Counted from the first letter of the stretch, positions 24,461-33,306 are shown. The stretch: DNA of 53,732 bases from Rhodospirillum rubrum ATCC 11170 (GCF_000013085.1 NC_007641.1:1-53732), one strand, 5' to 3'. Notes: generated by a model from the sequence alone, not told the origin. Program-made: numbers and translations.

Positions 24461-25255
24461 ATGTTCAAGACCATTCATCCCTTGAGCGTTGCACGTCATG
24501 GGAAGTTGCGCCTGAAGCCCGTTTCGGATTATCGCTTTGCGGCTCAGGAAGCCGTGATCGGTTTGGTTGGCGCCGAGATTCACAAGGCTATCCACGCCTT
24601 TCCGATCGCCTTCCTTCGCTCCGCTCACGCTGGGGGAACGTCCTGCCAGATGGTGGGACTGCTATCGGTAACTCCCGGACAGAACCTGCTGGTCAGCCCC
24701 GATGGTCGTTGGCTCGGAGATTATATTCCAGCCGCCCTGCGAGCTTATCCCTTTGTGCTCGCCCGCTCCCAGGAAGACGCCGACACAAGACTTCCCTGCC
24801 TTGATGAAGACTGTGGATTGTTGTCGGAAAGCGAGGGGCAGCCGCTGTTTTCCGAAGATGGACAACTCTCGGATTTTTCCCGGCGCATTATCGACTTCCT
24901 GACCGCGACAGAGCGTAATCGCGAAGCCACACAAAAAGGCGTGGACGTTCTGGAGAAGGCTCAGTTGTTCACTCCCTGGAGCCTTCAGGTCGTCATTCAA
25001 AAACAAACCAAGGCGATAGAAGGCTTTCATGTCATCGACGAAACCAAGTTAAATCAACTCGATGATGAAACTTGGTTGGCATTGCGACGGGCGGGCGTTC
25101 TTCCTTTGGTCTATGGTCATCTTTTGTCGCTAAACCGCACCGACCTTCTGGGTCAATTGTCAGGTCTTCAGGCCCAATTGGCCCAACAGTTGACCGCCCG
25201 CCCAAAGCTCGATGATATGCTGGATTTCGGCGACGAGAGCATTCTTCAATTCTAG
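24461..25255 (+). CDS. SapC-like protein
   Basis: 264 aa matching the SapC family, named after a gene beside the Campylobacter S-layer locus. Conserved pieces: FAAQEAVIGLVGAEIHKAIH..FPIAF, VGLLSVTPGQNLLVSPDGRW followed by YIPAALRAYPFVLA, and CLDEDCGLLSESEGQPLFSE near the middle. No signal peptide, so cytoplasmic. Its biochemical role is unknown; homologues cluster with S-layer/RTX proteins and type I secretion genes. On this plasmid two S-layer-like proteins and a type I exporter are present, so a role in expression, export or glycosylation of surface proteins is a reasonable inference. Confidence 0.82.
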   Translation: MFKTIHPLSVARHGKLRLKPVSDYRFAAQEAVIGLVGAEIHKAIHAFPIAFLRSAHAGGTSCQMVGLLSVTPGQNLLVSPDGRWLGDYIPAALRAYPFVLARSQEDADTRLPCLDEDCGLLSESEGQPLFSEDGQLSDFSRRIIDFLTATERNREATQKGVDVLEKAQLFTPWSLQVVIQKQTKAIEGFHVIDETKLNQLDDETWLALRRAGVLPLVYGHLLSLNRTDLLGQLSGLQAQLAQQLTARPKLDDMLDFGDESILQF

Positions 25256-25433
25256 GGCTTGGGCCCAAAGAGATTTCCCTTCTTGACCCCGGATGGGTAC
25301 AAGGACAGCGGCCCGATCCCCTGATGCCTGATCGGCCCCGCCCAGGGGAAATGATCAGGAATGCCCCATATGCCGGGCTGCTGATCGGCTCGATCTTAGG
25401 GCGGCTGATGGCTATCACACGGATGCATGCTTC

Positions 25434-26258
25434 ATGACACTTCAGCCCTCCCCCTCCGGACCCGGTGCGGCCCAGCGGTTCGATCTCGCCTTCATGCTTA
25501 TCAAACGCGACATTCTCGGTCGTTACCGAGGATCAGCCATGGGGTTATTCTGGGCTTTCCTGGTCCCTTTATTAATGCTCAGTATTTACACGTTCGTTTT
25601 TGGTGGAATATTTCAGGCTCGCTGGAGTGAGCGCGGGATTAATGGGGGAGCACCAGACACACTAGATTTCGCTTTGCTTCTTTTTATAGGATTAATGGCC
25701 CATTCTCTTTTAACAGAGAGCCTCATTAGATCATCAAGTATCATTATTAGTAATACGAATTTCGTAAAAAGGGTTGTATTTCCTCTTGATATACTTCCTT
25801 TGATGACAGTTTTATCGGCGCTATTTCACTTTTTTATCAGCTTCACTGTTTTTCTTTTGTTTTTCTTTGCTGTTAAACATACCCTTCATCCAGGGATTCT
25901 GTGGCTTCCCCTGATTTTGTTGCCTTTCGTCGTCATGACGACGGGATTCTGCTGGTTCGTTGCCGCAGCGGGAGTTTATTACCGGGATGTTGCCCAATTA
26001 ATGGGACTTGGCTCAACCGTCCTCATGTTCCTTTCTCCCGTTCTCTATCCGGCTTCGATGATCCCAGCGGAGCTGCTTCCCCTGTTTCATTTAAATCCGC
26101 TGACTTTCGTTATCGAACAATCGCGGGCCGTGGTTTTTTATGGTTTGTCCCCTGATTGGCAGGGCCTGGGCCTATACACCGCGATCGCCATCGGTGTCGC
26201 GCTGGTCGGATACTGGGCGTTTTCAGCGATGCGCAAGGGCTTTGCCGATGTCCTCTGA
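25434..26258 (+). CDS. wzm: Polysaccharide ABC exporter permease (Wzm/RfbD type)
   Basis: 274-aa ABC-2 type permease. LIKRDILGRYRGSAMGLFWA near residue 23 is the amphipathic/first-helix signature of O-antigen and capsule exporters. Six hydrophobic segments follow, including LPLMTVLSALFHFFISFTVF and LMGLGSTVLMFLSPVLYPA; NPLTFVIEQSRAVVFYG is the family's C-terminal motif. It forms the inner-membrane channel with the ATPase encoded by the next gene, whose start lies 11 bp inside this one. The pair moves undecaprenol-linked glycan across the membrane. The gene is visibly more AT-rich than its partner. Confidence 0.9.
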   Translation: MTLQPSPSGPGAAQRFDLAFMLIKRDILGRYRGSAMGLFWAFLVPLLMLSIYTFVFGGIFQARWSERGINGGAPDTLDFALLLFIGLMAHSLLTESLIRSSSIIISNTNFVKRVVFPLDILPLMTVLSALFHFFISFTVFLLFFFAVKHTLHPGILWLPLILLPFVVMTTGFCWFVAAAGVYYRDVAQLMGLGSTVLMFLSPVLYPASMIPAELLPLFHLNPLTFVIEQSRAVVFYGLSPDWQGLGLYTAIAIGVALVGYWAFSAMRKGFADVL

Positions 26259-27666
26259 CCCCACTTCCGGAGCCGCGATCACCGTTGAGGGCTTAAAGAA
26301 GGTCTTCCGTATTTACGAGCGTCCCCGTGACCGCATCCTGCAGCTCATCCTGCCCGGTAAGCGCAAGTTTTATCGCGAGTTCCAGGCGCTCGACGATGTC
26401 TCTTTCACGGTCCAAAAAGGTCAGGCCGTTGGCATCATCGGTCGCAACGGATCGGGGAAATCAACCCTGCTGCAGATGATCTGCGGCATCCTTCATCCCA
26501 CGGCAGGCAAGGTCTCCTGTTCGGGCCGAGTGGCTGCTTTGCTTGAACTGGGAGCAGGGTTCAATCCGGATTTCACCGGCCGTGAAAACGTCTATATGAA
26601 CGCCACGCTGCTGGGTCTGACCACGGCGGCGGTCGATGAGCGCATGGATGATATTCTGGCCTTTGCCGAGATCGGCGATTTCATCGATCACCCGGTGAAG
26701 ACCTATTCAAGCGGCATGTTCGTCCGTTTGGCCTTTGCGGTGATGGCTCATGTCGATGCGGAGATTCTGATCATCGACGAGGCCCTGGCCGTGGGAGACG
26801 CCGCCTTTGGGCAAAAGTGCATGCGCTTCCTCCGCCGCTTTCGCGAGACGGGAACCATTCTCTTCGTCAGCCATGACACGGCGGCCGTGATCGGGCTCTG
26901 CGACCGGGCTGTTTGGCTTGATCGCGGCAAGATGATCATCGAAGGCGATGCCAAAACCGTTTGCGAGGCCTATTACGGTCATCTTTTCGGGGGAACGGTG
27001 GAGACGCCCCCCGAGAAAACCGTGGAGGCGATTACGCCATCTCCCGCCCCCGAAGGACCGCGGCCTAAGGTCCGGGCCGAGGATTGGGTGGATGGTCGGC
27101 GCGAATGGATCAACCACTCTTCGCTGCGCAATGACATCGAGGTTTTCACCTTCGATCCCTCGGGCACCGATTTCGGCGCCGGTGGCGCGGAGATCGAGGA
27201 TGTCCGCCTGACCGATGACGATGGCCACCCCTATGCCTGGATCGTCGGGGGCGAGCCAACGCGTTTGCGGGTGACGGTCCGTGTTCGCGATGAGTTGCGC
27301 AGTCCGATCATCGGCTTTTTCGTGAAGGACCGTCTGGGCCAAACGCTGTTTGGCGATAACACCTTCATGAACGAGAAGAAATTATCGAAACCGGCGCTGC
27401 CTGGTCAAATCCTGGAAGCAAACTTCCGCTTTCCCATGCCGATCCTACCCCCTGGAACCTATTCGATCGCCGTTGCCGTCGCCGATGGCACCCAGACCGA
27501 TCACGTCCAGCATCATTGGCTTCATGACGCGGTGATGGTCAAATCCCACGTCTCGCATGCGACGGCGGGGCTGGTCGGCATTCCCATGTTCGAGGTTCGG
27601 TTTGAATGCCACGACCCGGTTGCTTCCCCGTCTTCGTCCATGGACAAGGTCGGGATCGTCGACTGA
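26248..27666 (+). CDS. wzt: Polysaccharide ABC exporter ATPase with C-terminal glycan-binding domain (Wzt type)
   Basis: 472 aa from ATG 26248, overlapping wzm; an earlier in-frame start at 26140 would be wholly inside wzm and is unlikely. Walker A GRNGSGKST near residue 65, family motif YSSGMFVRLAFA near 152, Walker B ILIIDEALAVGD near 172. Residues from about 290 form an extra domain (WINHSSLRNDIEVFTFDPSG ... MPILPPGTYSIAVAVADG) like the Wzt C-terminal beta-sandwich that recognises the non-reducing end of the O-antigen. Where such a domain exists, chain length is usually set by terminal modification, for example methylation; the methyltransferase domain encoded at 6225-9935 is a candidate. 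Confidence 0.92.
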   Translation: MSSDPTSGAAITVEGLKKVFRIYERPRDRILQLILPGKRKFYREFQALDDVSFTVQKGQAVGIIGRNGSGKSTLLQMICGILHPTAGKVSCSGRVAALLELGAGFNPDFTGRENVYMNATLLGLTTAAVDERMDDILAFAEIGDFIDHPVKTYSSGMFVRLAFAVMAHVDAEILIIDEALAVGDAAFGQKCMRFLRRFRETGTILFVSHDTAAVIGLCDRAVWLDRGKMIIEGDAKTVCEAYYGHLFGGTVETPPEKTVEAITPSPAPEGPRPKVRAEDWVDGRREWINHSSLRNDIEVFTFDPSGTDFGAGGAEIEDVRLTDDDGHPYAWIVGGEPTRLRVTVRVRDELRSPIIGFFVKDRLGQTLFGDNTFMNEKKLSKPALPGQILEANFRFPMPILPPGTYSIAVAVADGTQTDHVQHHWLHDAVMVKSHVSHATAGLVGIPMFEVRFECHDPVASPSSSMDKVGIVD

Positions 27667-27668
27667 CA

Positions 27669-27726
27669 TTGGACTCTACTCACACCCCGGCGGGAAACGG
27701 AAAGGCCGATTGGACTCTACTCACAC
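27669..27726. repeat. Two iterons at the 3' end of the second rep gene
   Basis: TTGGACTCTACTCACAC at 27669-27685 and 27710-27726, 41 bp apart. They are copies of the origin-2 iteron and overlap the last codons and stop of rep, so the coding sequence there spells iteron DNA. They may act in handcuffing-type copy control. Confidence 0.85.
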
Positions 27727-28666
27727 CCTGATGGGAGGCGCCTTGTCCCAAACGCGGGGAAATCGGGGGGCGGCTAGGATGAAGAGTGATCCCCGTGGCC
27801 CCGTCCACGCTGACCTTGGCTTCCGGATAAGCGGCAAGAGCCAAGCGGAGGCTTTCTAGAAAGGTGCGCCGGAATTGGCTCATCGGCGCCTTGTCATCGA
27901 AGCCGGCGCCGAACTGCCCGCGGAGGGCGGGCCAACTGACCGGAACCGCTTTGTTCAGCACATGAAGCCGGTAAGCCAGCCAGACATAGATATCAAGCGC
28001 CAGGGAGCGATTGGCCAGGGCGCGAACCGCGGCTTCGAGAACGGGAACCGCGTGGTTTTGCAGGCTGCGGAAGAAGTCATCGGAAAGACGGGCGGTCTCG
28101 GTCCATAGCCGCTTTTGACGACCGTTTTCGCCAAGTTCCGTCAAGCACAGGCCGCCTTCAACGAAAGTACTGTTCCTGAAGGCTTCTCCCCTTTTTTCGT
28201 CCCAAAAGAAGGTCAGGGAGCACAGGGAAAGCCTGGTGGCTTGCTCATCGATCAAGCGATAGCTTTTTCCACCGACGCTCACCCCCATTCGCGTCATCCA
28301 GGCCGCCATGGAACTGCCAAGTTCCACTTCCGGGGAGTTGGTCTTGATCGCTTCCGTTTGCAGGTAAAGCAAGATCATGCGGGCGCGCGAGCCATAGGGA
28401 AGCCCAACTGGACTGCCCATGCGATCGAAGCCGGGTTTGACCAGGAGCGTCACCCGGCCGTTTTCCCGCCGCCAAACTTCCGCATCGGTTTTTTTATGGG
28501 GAAGGCATGTCAGGGCGAAGCCCGCATGGGTAATCCCAAGATTGGTTTCCTCATCGCCCAAGACCTCGGCGGCGATATCGAGTTCTTGACGCGTGAGAGT
28601 GCTGGTTACCGTTGCTTGAATGGCATTGCGGCCGTCCCGGATGATCAGATCATGGATTTCTGCCAT
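27680..28666 (-). CDS. repA: Plasmid replication initiator, RepA type (second replicon)
   Basis: 328 aa. The central region LLVKPGFDRMGSPVGLPYGS then RARMILLYLQTEAIKTNSPE, MTRMGVSVGGKSYRLIDEQ and LALDIYVWLAYRLHVL match RepA proteins of the plasmid-encoded RepA family (PF04796), common on alphaproteobacterial plasmids. Unrelated in sequence to the initiator at 22802. Its promoter faces the origin at 28667-28946, where iterons and DnaA boxes lie. It sits beside the glycan exporter genes and probably is the native initiator of the surface-glycan plasmid together with parA. Confidence 0.82.
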   Translation of the reverse strand: MAEIHDLIIRDGRNAIQATVTSTLTRQELDIAAEVLGDEETNLGITHAGFALTCLPHKKTDAEVWRRENGRVTLLVKPGFDRMGSPVGLPYGSRARMILLYLQTEAIKTNSPEVELGSSMAAWMTRMGVSVGGKSYRLIDEQATRLSLCSLTFFWDEKRGEAFRNSTFVEGGLCLTELGENGRQKRLWTETARLSDDFFRSLQNHAVPVLEAAVRALANRSLALDIYVWLAYRLHVLNKAVPVSWPALRGQFGAGFDDKAPMSQFRRTFLESLRLALAAYPEAKVSVDGATGITLHPSRPPISPRLGQGASHQGVSRVQSAFPFPAGV

Positions 28667-28946
28667 GGGGATTTCCTACCATCAAAGCTGGCAGCAGCAT
28701 GCCGGTTCGGAAATCTGAAAGCCAGTTGGACTCTACTCACACAAGCTATTTGTTAGTTATTTGAGTCTTCTTATTTGGTTGTGTGCGTAGGGTCCAGTGG
28801 ATAACCCCGAGTCGCGTGAGTAGAGTCCAATTTGGCTGTGCGTAGAGTCCAAATCCGACTCGTGTCAAGCTGTGGATAACTTTCCCCAAAAAAAAGGGTG
28901 TGAGTAGAGTCCAAGGGGATAACTCTCAATTCTGTGGATAACTTTT
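28667..28946. other. oriV: Replication origin 2: 17-bp iterons and two DnaA boxes
   Basis: One iteron TTGGACTCTACTCACAC at 28726-28742. Four in the opposite orientation, with GTGTGAGTAGAGTCCAA as the best copy (28898-28914), the others at 28781-28797, 28814-28830 and 28836-28852. Two perfect DnaA boxes TGTGGATAA lie at 28871-28879 and 28933-28941, with an imperfect one near 28797. Between 28741 and 28780 the DNA is AT-rich. The mixture of inverted and direct iterons upstream of rep is the usual plan for combined replication start and rep autoregulation. Confidence 0.87.
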
Positions 28947-28981
28947 CCCGACTCGGAGTCCCCCCGCGACTCCGAGTCGGG
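28947..28981. terminator. Strong hairpin between RTX gene and origin 2
   Basis: CCCGACTCGGAGTC (28947-28960) and GACTCCGAGTCGGG (28968-28981) form a perfect 14-bp stem with a 7-nt loop, 8 bp past the stop codon of the leftward RTX gene. No U-run follows on the minus strand, so it is not a classical intrinsic terminator; it may stabilise the 3' end or insulate the origin from transcription. Confidence 0.55.
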
Positions 28982-28988
28982 CGACGTT

Positions 28989-30377
28989 CTAGCCGAGGAC
29001 GAAGTCTCCGATCGCCGGATCGACGGCGGCTCCGGCGTTCTTGAGAACCCCGATCAGGGTCAGACCGCCAGCGGTCGCGCCATCGTCGTTGAAATAGATC
29101 TCGCCACTGTCGGCCACGACGATGATTTTCTCAGCATTCGTCGCCAGGGCCAGGGTTCCCCCCGTCAAGGCGGTCACCGTGGCGACCTCATGATAATCGG
29201 TGGCGGCCAGGGCGGCGCCGCGGCTGCCCGTCAGGGAATAGACGGCGTCGCTAAGCTGGATCTTGTCGGTACCCGAGACGAAATCGGTGATGGTGTCGGC
29301 GTCATTGGCCGAGCTTGAGGCGAGAATGAAGGTATCGGCCCCCGCTCCGCCGGTCAGGGTATCCATTCCGGCGCCGCCCGACAGGGTGTCGGCCTGGGCG
29401 CTGCCGGTCAGGGTTTCCACCCGTGATGTTCCGGTCAGGGTGACACTGGCGATTTTGACCCCGCTGGCATCGACGGTGGAGTGAACGCTGTCGGTGCGCA
29501 GGAGCAAGGTCTTGCCGCCATCGAGGATTTGGTTGTTGGCGAGGTCGATGGTGACCCCCGCCTTGGCTCCAGTTCCGCTCAGGGTGAGGGTTCCGTCGCT
29601 GGCTTGGCCGATGGTCAATTGGGAGAAGGAAGACGAGGTCGCCGGTGCGGTTACCCCAGAGAGACCGGTTGGAACGGCCAGGAAAACGCTACTGGAGACG
29701 AAATCCGTCGGAGCTTCCAGATCGGAGGAATAGAGATAGGTCGCCGGCTTCTCGAAGGAGGGGAGGAAGGGGGCGATTTGCGCGACGCGAGCGAAGGCGG
29801 CGGCGAAATTTCCGGTGAACAGCGCGTCGGTGAAAATCGTATCCTGAGCGAAGTAGGTCATCTTGAGGCCATTGCCCAGATCGCGGTTTTCGGCGATGCC
29901 GAATTCGGCGAAATGGCGCAGCGGCGACGAGGTCACATCGGGATTGGCCGCCATATAGTCGAGGGGGGAAAAGAACGGCGTCGCCTGCCGCAGCTCATCG
30001 GCGCCATTGGCAAAGAAATGGCCATAGGCGGTCAACTCGCCGCGATAAACCTTCACCGCCACATCGTTGTTATTGGTCAGATACCAATCGACGTCGAAGA
30101 ACGCCGTGGGACTACGCAGCTCGACATTGCCATTGTCGACGAAATGGCTATAGGCGGTGATGGATCCCGTCTTTACCACCGAGGCCACATCGGGGTTTTG
30201 GTTGAGATAGTAAGCCGTATCGAAAAACCGGTTGGGATTGCGCCCTTCGGCCATGCCGTAGCGCAGGAAATGCTCATACCCTGAAGAGATGGCGCCTTGT
30301 TTGACAGCCTCGGCAACATCGCTGTAAACGCGCAGATAAAACTCTTCGTTGAAAAAACTACCGACATTACTAGCCAT
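28989..30377 (-). CDS. RTX-type surface protein with N-terminal S-layer-like repeats
   Basis: 462 aa. The first 170 residues are four tandem units of about 42 aa with pattern FFD..YYL..NPDVA...G...A..HF...G..E.R (for example FFDTAYYLNQNPDVASVV). The middle part is Ser/Thr-rich beta-strand sequence. Near residue 330 come RTX nonapeptide-type calcium sites (LSGGAGMDTL, TGGAGADTFI) followed by DADTITDFVSGTDKIQLSD, the usual cap. The C-terminus ends in DFVLG without a cleavable N-terminal signal, as for type I secretion substrates. The same repeat occurs in the 830-aa protein and in the 1236-aa transferase. Export by the ABC/HlyD pair at 39009-42251 is inferred. Confidence 0.82.
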   Translation of the reverse strand: MASNVGSFFNEEFYLRVYSDVAEAVKQGAISSGYEHFLRYGMAEGRNPNRFFDTAYYLNQNPDVASVVKTGSITAYSHFVDNGNVELRSPTAFFDVDWYLTNNNDVAVKVYRGELTAYGHFFANGADELRQATPFFSPLDYMAANPDVTSSPLRHFAEFGIAENRDLGNGLKMTYFAQDTIFTDALFTGNFAAAFARVAQIAPFLPSFEKPATYLYSSDLEAPTDFVSSSVFLAVPTGLSGVTAPATSSSFSQLTIGQASDGTLTLSGTGAKAGVTIDLANNQILDGGKTLLLRTDSVHSTVDASGVKIASVTLTGTSRVETLTGSAQADTLSGGAGMDTLTGGAGADTFILASSSANDADTITDFVSGTDKIQLSDAVYSLTGSRGAALAATDYHEVATVTALTGGTLALATNAEKIIVVADSGEIYFNDDGATAGGLTLIGVLKNAGAAVDPAIGDFVLG

Positions 30378-30460
30378 GGCGACTATCCCGATATCGTGAT
30401 GAACAACCGCACAGATTTACCGGATCTTTCTTACCATTGAGTGACCGGCCGACCGCAATG

Positions 30461-31993
30461 TCAGACGATGCCCAGGCGGTCGTAGAGCGGCAAAAAGCTG
30501 TCGGTGAAGGTCTGAGCGCGCAGGCGGAGCTCGGCCATGTTCTGGTCGACGTCCTCCAGGGGCTTGCCCTCCTTGACCAGCCGCTGGCCCTGACTCGACA
30601 AGATGCCCCAAACGAAGCTCGCCGGGTCGGGGTGCTTTTCCGCCCGGGCCAGCAAGAACAACTGCTGGATGCGATCTACCCCCAGGCCGCCGCCCAGAAC
30701 CGGTGAGGCGAGAACGGTCAAATCGGCCGATCGCCGCGCCCGCTCGAGAACGGCGGCGTTGAAGCGTTTGGTCGCCTTGCGCCTAGCGCCCTCGCCGGCG
30801 GCCTCCGGGCAAGGGGCCACCCAGCCCTGGGAGATCGCCACCAGGGCCGCCTGATGCAAGGTGGCCAGCGGCAGAGGGGCGAGGGCCGGCTCGGCGGCGG
30901 CCAGATCGGCCAGGGTGATCGGCCCCTTGTCCAGGCGATCGAAGAACGGCCCGTAGATCTCGGGCTTGAGGTCGGTCGTCCCGATGGGGAAGGTGGCCTT
31001 CTCGGGGATGGTCGCGCGCGGCACGATCAGGGCCAAACGCTGGGCGCGCAGGCCTTCGATCTGCTCCAACGGCGTCAGGCGCAGGGCGCCACGGGTGAAG
31101 ATATCGCGGCGGAACTGCTGGTTGACGATGTAATCGCGCAAGGTTTCGCGAAACAGCGGATCGTTGACAGCGGCCAGCATCTCGCGGCCCGGAGCGGAGA
31201 GGGCGACGACATCGATCAGATCGGTGACATGGGCCGAGGCGGCGAAGCTCAGCTTGGCCGCCGTCAGCTCACGCACCACATCGGCGTGATAAAGCGGTGT
31301 CCAGTCGCGATTGAAATACTCATGGGCCAGATAGTTGCGCGACATCGTCGCCATCTTCTCCAGCCGGGGCGCCACGGCGGGATTGGCGGTGAAATAGCCG
31401 GCCTTGCCCTCGGCCAGGGTGCGGGCGAAGGCCAAGGCCTTGTCCACCCGCTCGGTCATGCCGGCGCGCTCGGCTTTGGCATGGTCGATCATCAGGGCGC
31501 GCAACGGCATGATCGCCGCCCAGCCGGGCAGGGTGTTGTAGCTGATGTAAACCACGCCCCCCACCTTCAACCGGCGGCGGAGGAAGCGGCCGATCACCGC
31601 GCGGTTCTCGGCGCTGATCCAGGAATAGATGCCGTGGAGAACGATGAAATCGAAGGTCGGCAGGTCCTCGCGCGCCAGGAACTCTTCGAAGCTGTCATCG
31701 CCAAAGGCGGTGTTGGCGGTTCCCCCGTCCAGGGAAAGCTGGCGGGCGGCGGCGGCGTGGCTGGGGTTGAAGTCGGTTCCCCAGACGCTGGCCAGAGGAT
31801 GGGTCGCCGCCACGATGTTCAGGGTCACCCCCTGACCAAAGCCCAGTTCGCAATAGGAAACCCCGGCGTCCTCCTCGGGCGCCCGCAAGCCCCGGCTGAG
31901 CAGACAAAAGCGCAGATGCGCCGGTGTCAGCTCGCGATAGAAGCCATGGGTATAGTCGATTTCCGCAACATATCCGTCCGTCCAGTCGCTCAT
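30461..31993 (-). CDS. SAM-dependent methyltransferase with regulatory domain
   Basis: 510 aa. The N-terminal class I fold has YCELGFGQGVTLNIVAA near residue 48, VWGTDFNPSHAAAA near 70 and DFIVLHGIYSWISAENRAVI near 115. A central region of about 100 residues beginning near 200 fits the methyltransferase regulatory domain (PF10119), and a C-terminal wing of unknown role follows. Proteins of this build are common in polysaccharide and S-layer neighbourhoods of Alphaproteobacteria. Soluble. Transcribed toward the RTX gene with an 83-bp gap, so possibly one unit. Target (sugar or protein) unknown. Confidence 0.8.
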   Translation of the reverse strand: MSDWTDGYVAEIDYTHGFYRELTPAHLRFCLLSRGLRAPEEDAGVSYCELGFGQGVTLNIVAATHPLASVWGTDFNPSHAAAARQLSLDGGTANTAFGDDSFEEFLAREDLPTFDFIVLHGIYSWISAENRAVIGRFLRRRLKVGGVVYISYNTLPGWAAIMPLRALMIDHAKAERAGMTERVDKALAFARTLAEGKAGYFTANPAVAPRLEKMATMSRNYLAHEYFNRDWTPLYHADVVRELTAAKLSFAASAHVTDLIDVVALSAPGREMLAAVNDPLFRETLRDYIVNQQFRRDIFTRGALRLTPLEQIEGLRAQRLALIVPRATIPEKATFPIGTTDLKPEIYGPFFDRLDKGPITLADLAAAEPALAPLPLATLHQAALVAISQGWVAPCPEAAGEGARRKATKRFNAAVLERARRSADLTVLASPVLGGGLGVDRIQQLFLLARAEKHPDPASFVWGILSSQGQRLVKEGKPLEDVDQNMAELRLRAQTFTDSFLPLYDRLGIV

Positions 31994-32075
31994 CCGCCCC
32001 TATCCTCCACCTTAAGGTGCAAAGATCATAAGGGGGAGGAGTGGCGGGGGCGATCGATAAAAGGCGGGCGATGGC

Positions 32076-32378
32076 TCAGCTTGGCCACTTCGTCCGAATG
32101 AGATGGTCGGGTTCGCCGATCAGCCCATAGGCCTCGCGCAGCAGCCGCTCGGCCGCCTCGGGGCTGGCGTCGCTGATGCTATGGCTGCCGCCGCCGGGAA
32201 ACGACAGGGTGGTCCCCTCCAGCCAATAGCCGATCTCGTAAGGCTGGCCGCAGTCATTGACGAAACGGGTTTGCCCAGCCATCGCCGCCGCCGGCGGCCG
32301 ATCGGGAAAGGAGCATTCGGCGGCCGCGGCCGGCAGGACCGGGACGGCCAGGAGAAAAGCCGCAAGACACAGGCGCAT
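32076..32378 (-). CDS. Small exported protein, 100 aa
   Basis: Starts MRLCLAAFLLAVPVLPAAAA, a clear Sec signal peptide with predicted cleavage near residue 20, leaving about 80 aa. The mature part has two cysteines (ECSFPDRPP and NDCGQPYEI), which could form one disulfide in the periplasm. No family recognised. It is followed by the next leftward gene 82 bp away. A convincing ribosome site (AGGAAGAACG-like, read on the minus strand as GGAGACCGTACC) is not obvious. Confidence 0.6.
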   Translation of the reverse strand: MRLCLAAFLLAVPVLPAAAAECSFPDRPPAAAMAGQTRFVNDCGQPYEIGYWLEGTTLSFPGGGSHSISDASPEAAERLLREAYGLIGEPDHLIRTKWPS

Positions 32379-32464
32379 GGTACGGTCTCCAGGAAGAACG
32401 AGGGGAGGAAGGAGTGTAACGCGTGAGCCCGCGTCGGGAAACGCGACACCCTCTTTCTTTAAAA

Positions 32465-32477
32465 GGGGTCAGACCCC
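32465..32477. repeat. REP-like palindrome R1
   Basis: GGGGTCAGACCCC flanked by AAAA and GTTTT, directly after the stop codon of the RAYT gene. First of six related palindromes in the window (R1-R6). Confidence 0.8.
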
Positions 32478-32480
32478 GTT

Positions 32481-33188
32481 TTACTCCGTTTTACTCGTTT
32501 TATCCTTGCGCGGCCGGCCGCGCGGGCGGGGGGTGACGGAGTGGCCAAGGTCGCGGCCGATCCGCTCGGCGAAGCCGGCCTCGCCGATCAGGGCCCCTTG
32601 CCCCGTCGCCAGGCGGATCAGATCCCAAGCCGGATCGTCCGCCACCCCATCGGAGACCAGGGCGCGATAGGCCCGGGCGCGGCCGTCGGCGTCGGCGGCC
32701 AACTGGCGGTAGACCTCATGGGGGGTGACCAACGCGTTCGCCGCGCCCAGGGCGTTGGCGCGGTAGCTGCTCCAGCGATAAGCGGCCGGGTCCGCGACCA
32801 TGCCGGCGCGCACAGGATTAAGCTCGATATAGCGCATGCAGGCCAGCAGATAGGCCTCGTCCTGGATATAGCCGGCCTTGTAGCGCCCCTGCCACAGGCC
32901 GCCAAAGCGCTGGCGCTGGCGGTTGACGTATTGCCCGTAGCGCCGCCCCATGTCCTGCATCACCGCCCCCAGATCGGCCGAGGAGGGGGCCGAGACCAGC
33001 AGGTGGATGTGGTTGGTCATCAGGCAATAGGCGTGCAGGTCCAGGCCGCGCCGGGCCAGGGCGGCGCCCAGCCAGTGCAGGAAAACCGCCCGGTCCTCCT
33101 CGCAAAAGAACACCGGTTGACGGTCGACCCCACGCTGAACAACGTGCTGGGGAACACCGGGAAGATCAAGGCGGGGGCGTCTGGGCAT
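32481..33188 (-). CDS. REP-associated tyrosine transposase (RAYT, Y1/IS200-like)
   Basis: 235 aa. LPGVPQHVVQRGVDRQPVFF at the start, the metal-binding TNHIHLL (HUH) near residue 58, and YGQYVNRQRQRFGGLW with the candidate catalytic tyrosine near 90, then RYIELNPVRAGMV and WSSYRAN as in RAYTs. These single-copy HUH enzymes spread REP palindromes rather than themselves. Here GGGGTCTGACCCC-type palindromes flank the gene on both sides and occur four more times on the plasmid, a direct sign of partnership. The C-terminal tail is short and basic (RPRGRPRKDK). Confidence 0.88.
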   Translation of the reverse strand: MPRRPRLDLPGVPQHVVQRGVDRQPVFFCEEDRAVFLHWLGAALARRGLDLHAYCLMTNHIHLLVSAPSSADLGAVMQDMGRRYGQYVNRQRQRFGGLWQGRYKAGYIQDEAYLLACMRYIELNPVRAGMVADPAAYRWSSYRANALGAANALVTPHEVYRQLAADADGRARAYRALVSDGVADDPAWDLIRLATGQGALIGEAGFAERIGRDLGHSVTPRPRGRPRKDKTSKTE

Positions 33189-33224
33189 GATCGCCAGTCT
33201 ACGGCCAAATCGGTCAAAAGAGAA

Positions 33225-33237
33225 GGGGTCTGACCCC
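33225..33237. repeat. REP-like palindrome R2
   Basis: GGGGTCTGACCCC within AAGGGGTCTGACCCCTTTTA, 37 bp upstream of the RAYT start codon. With R1 it brackets the transposase gene. Confidence 0.8.
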
Positions 33238-33306
33238 TTTTAAGCTTAGTGGCGATTGATCTCCTCCCCCTATATAATATTCCTTATAATCACAGGAGAG
33301 AACGCC

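Noticed and set aside
27785-28600. Genes on the plus strand across the second rep gene
   Set aside because: Frames there lack motifs, while the minus strand encodes a RepA-type initiator bounded by iterons on both sides.
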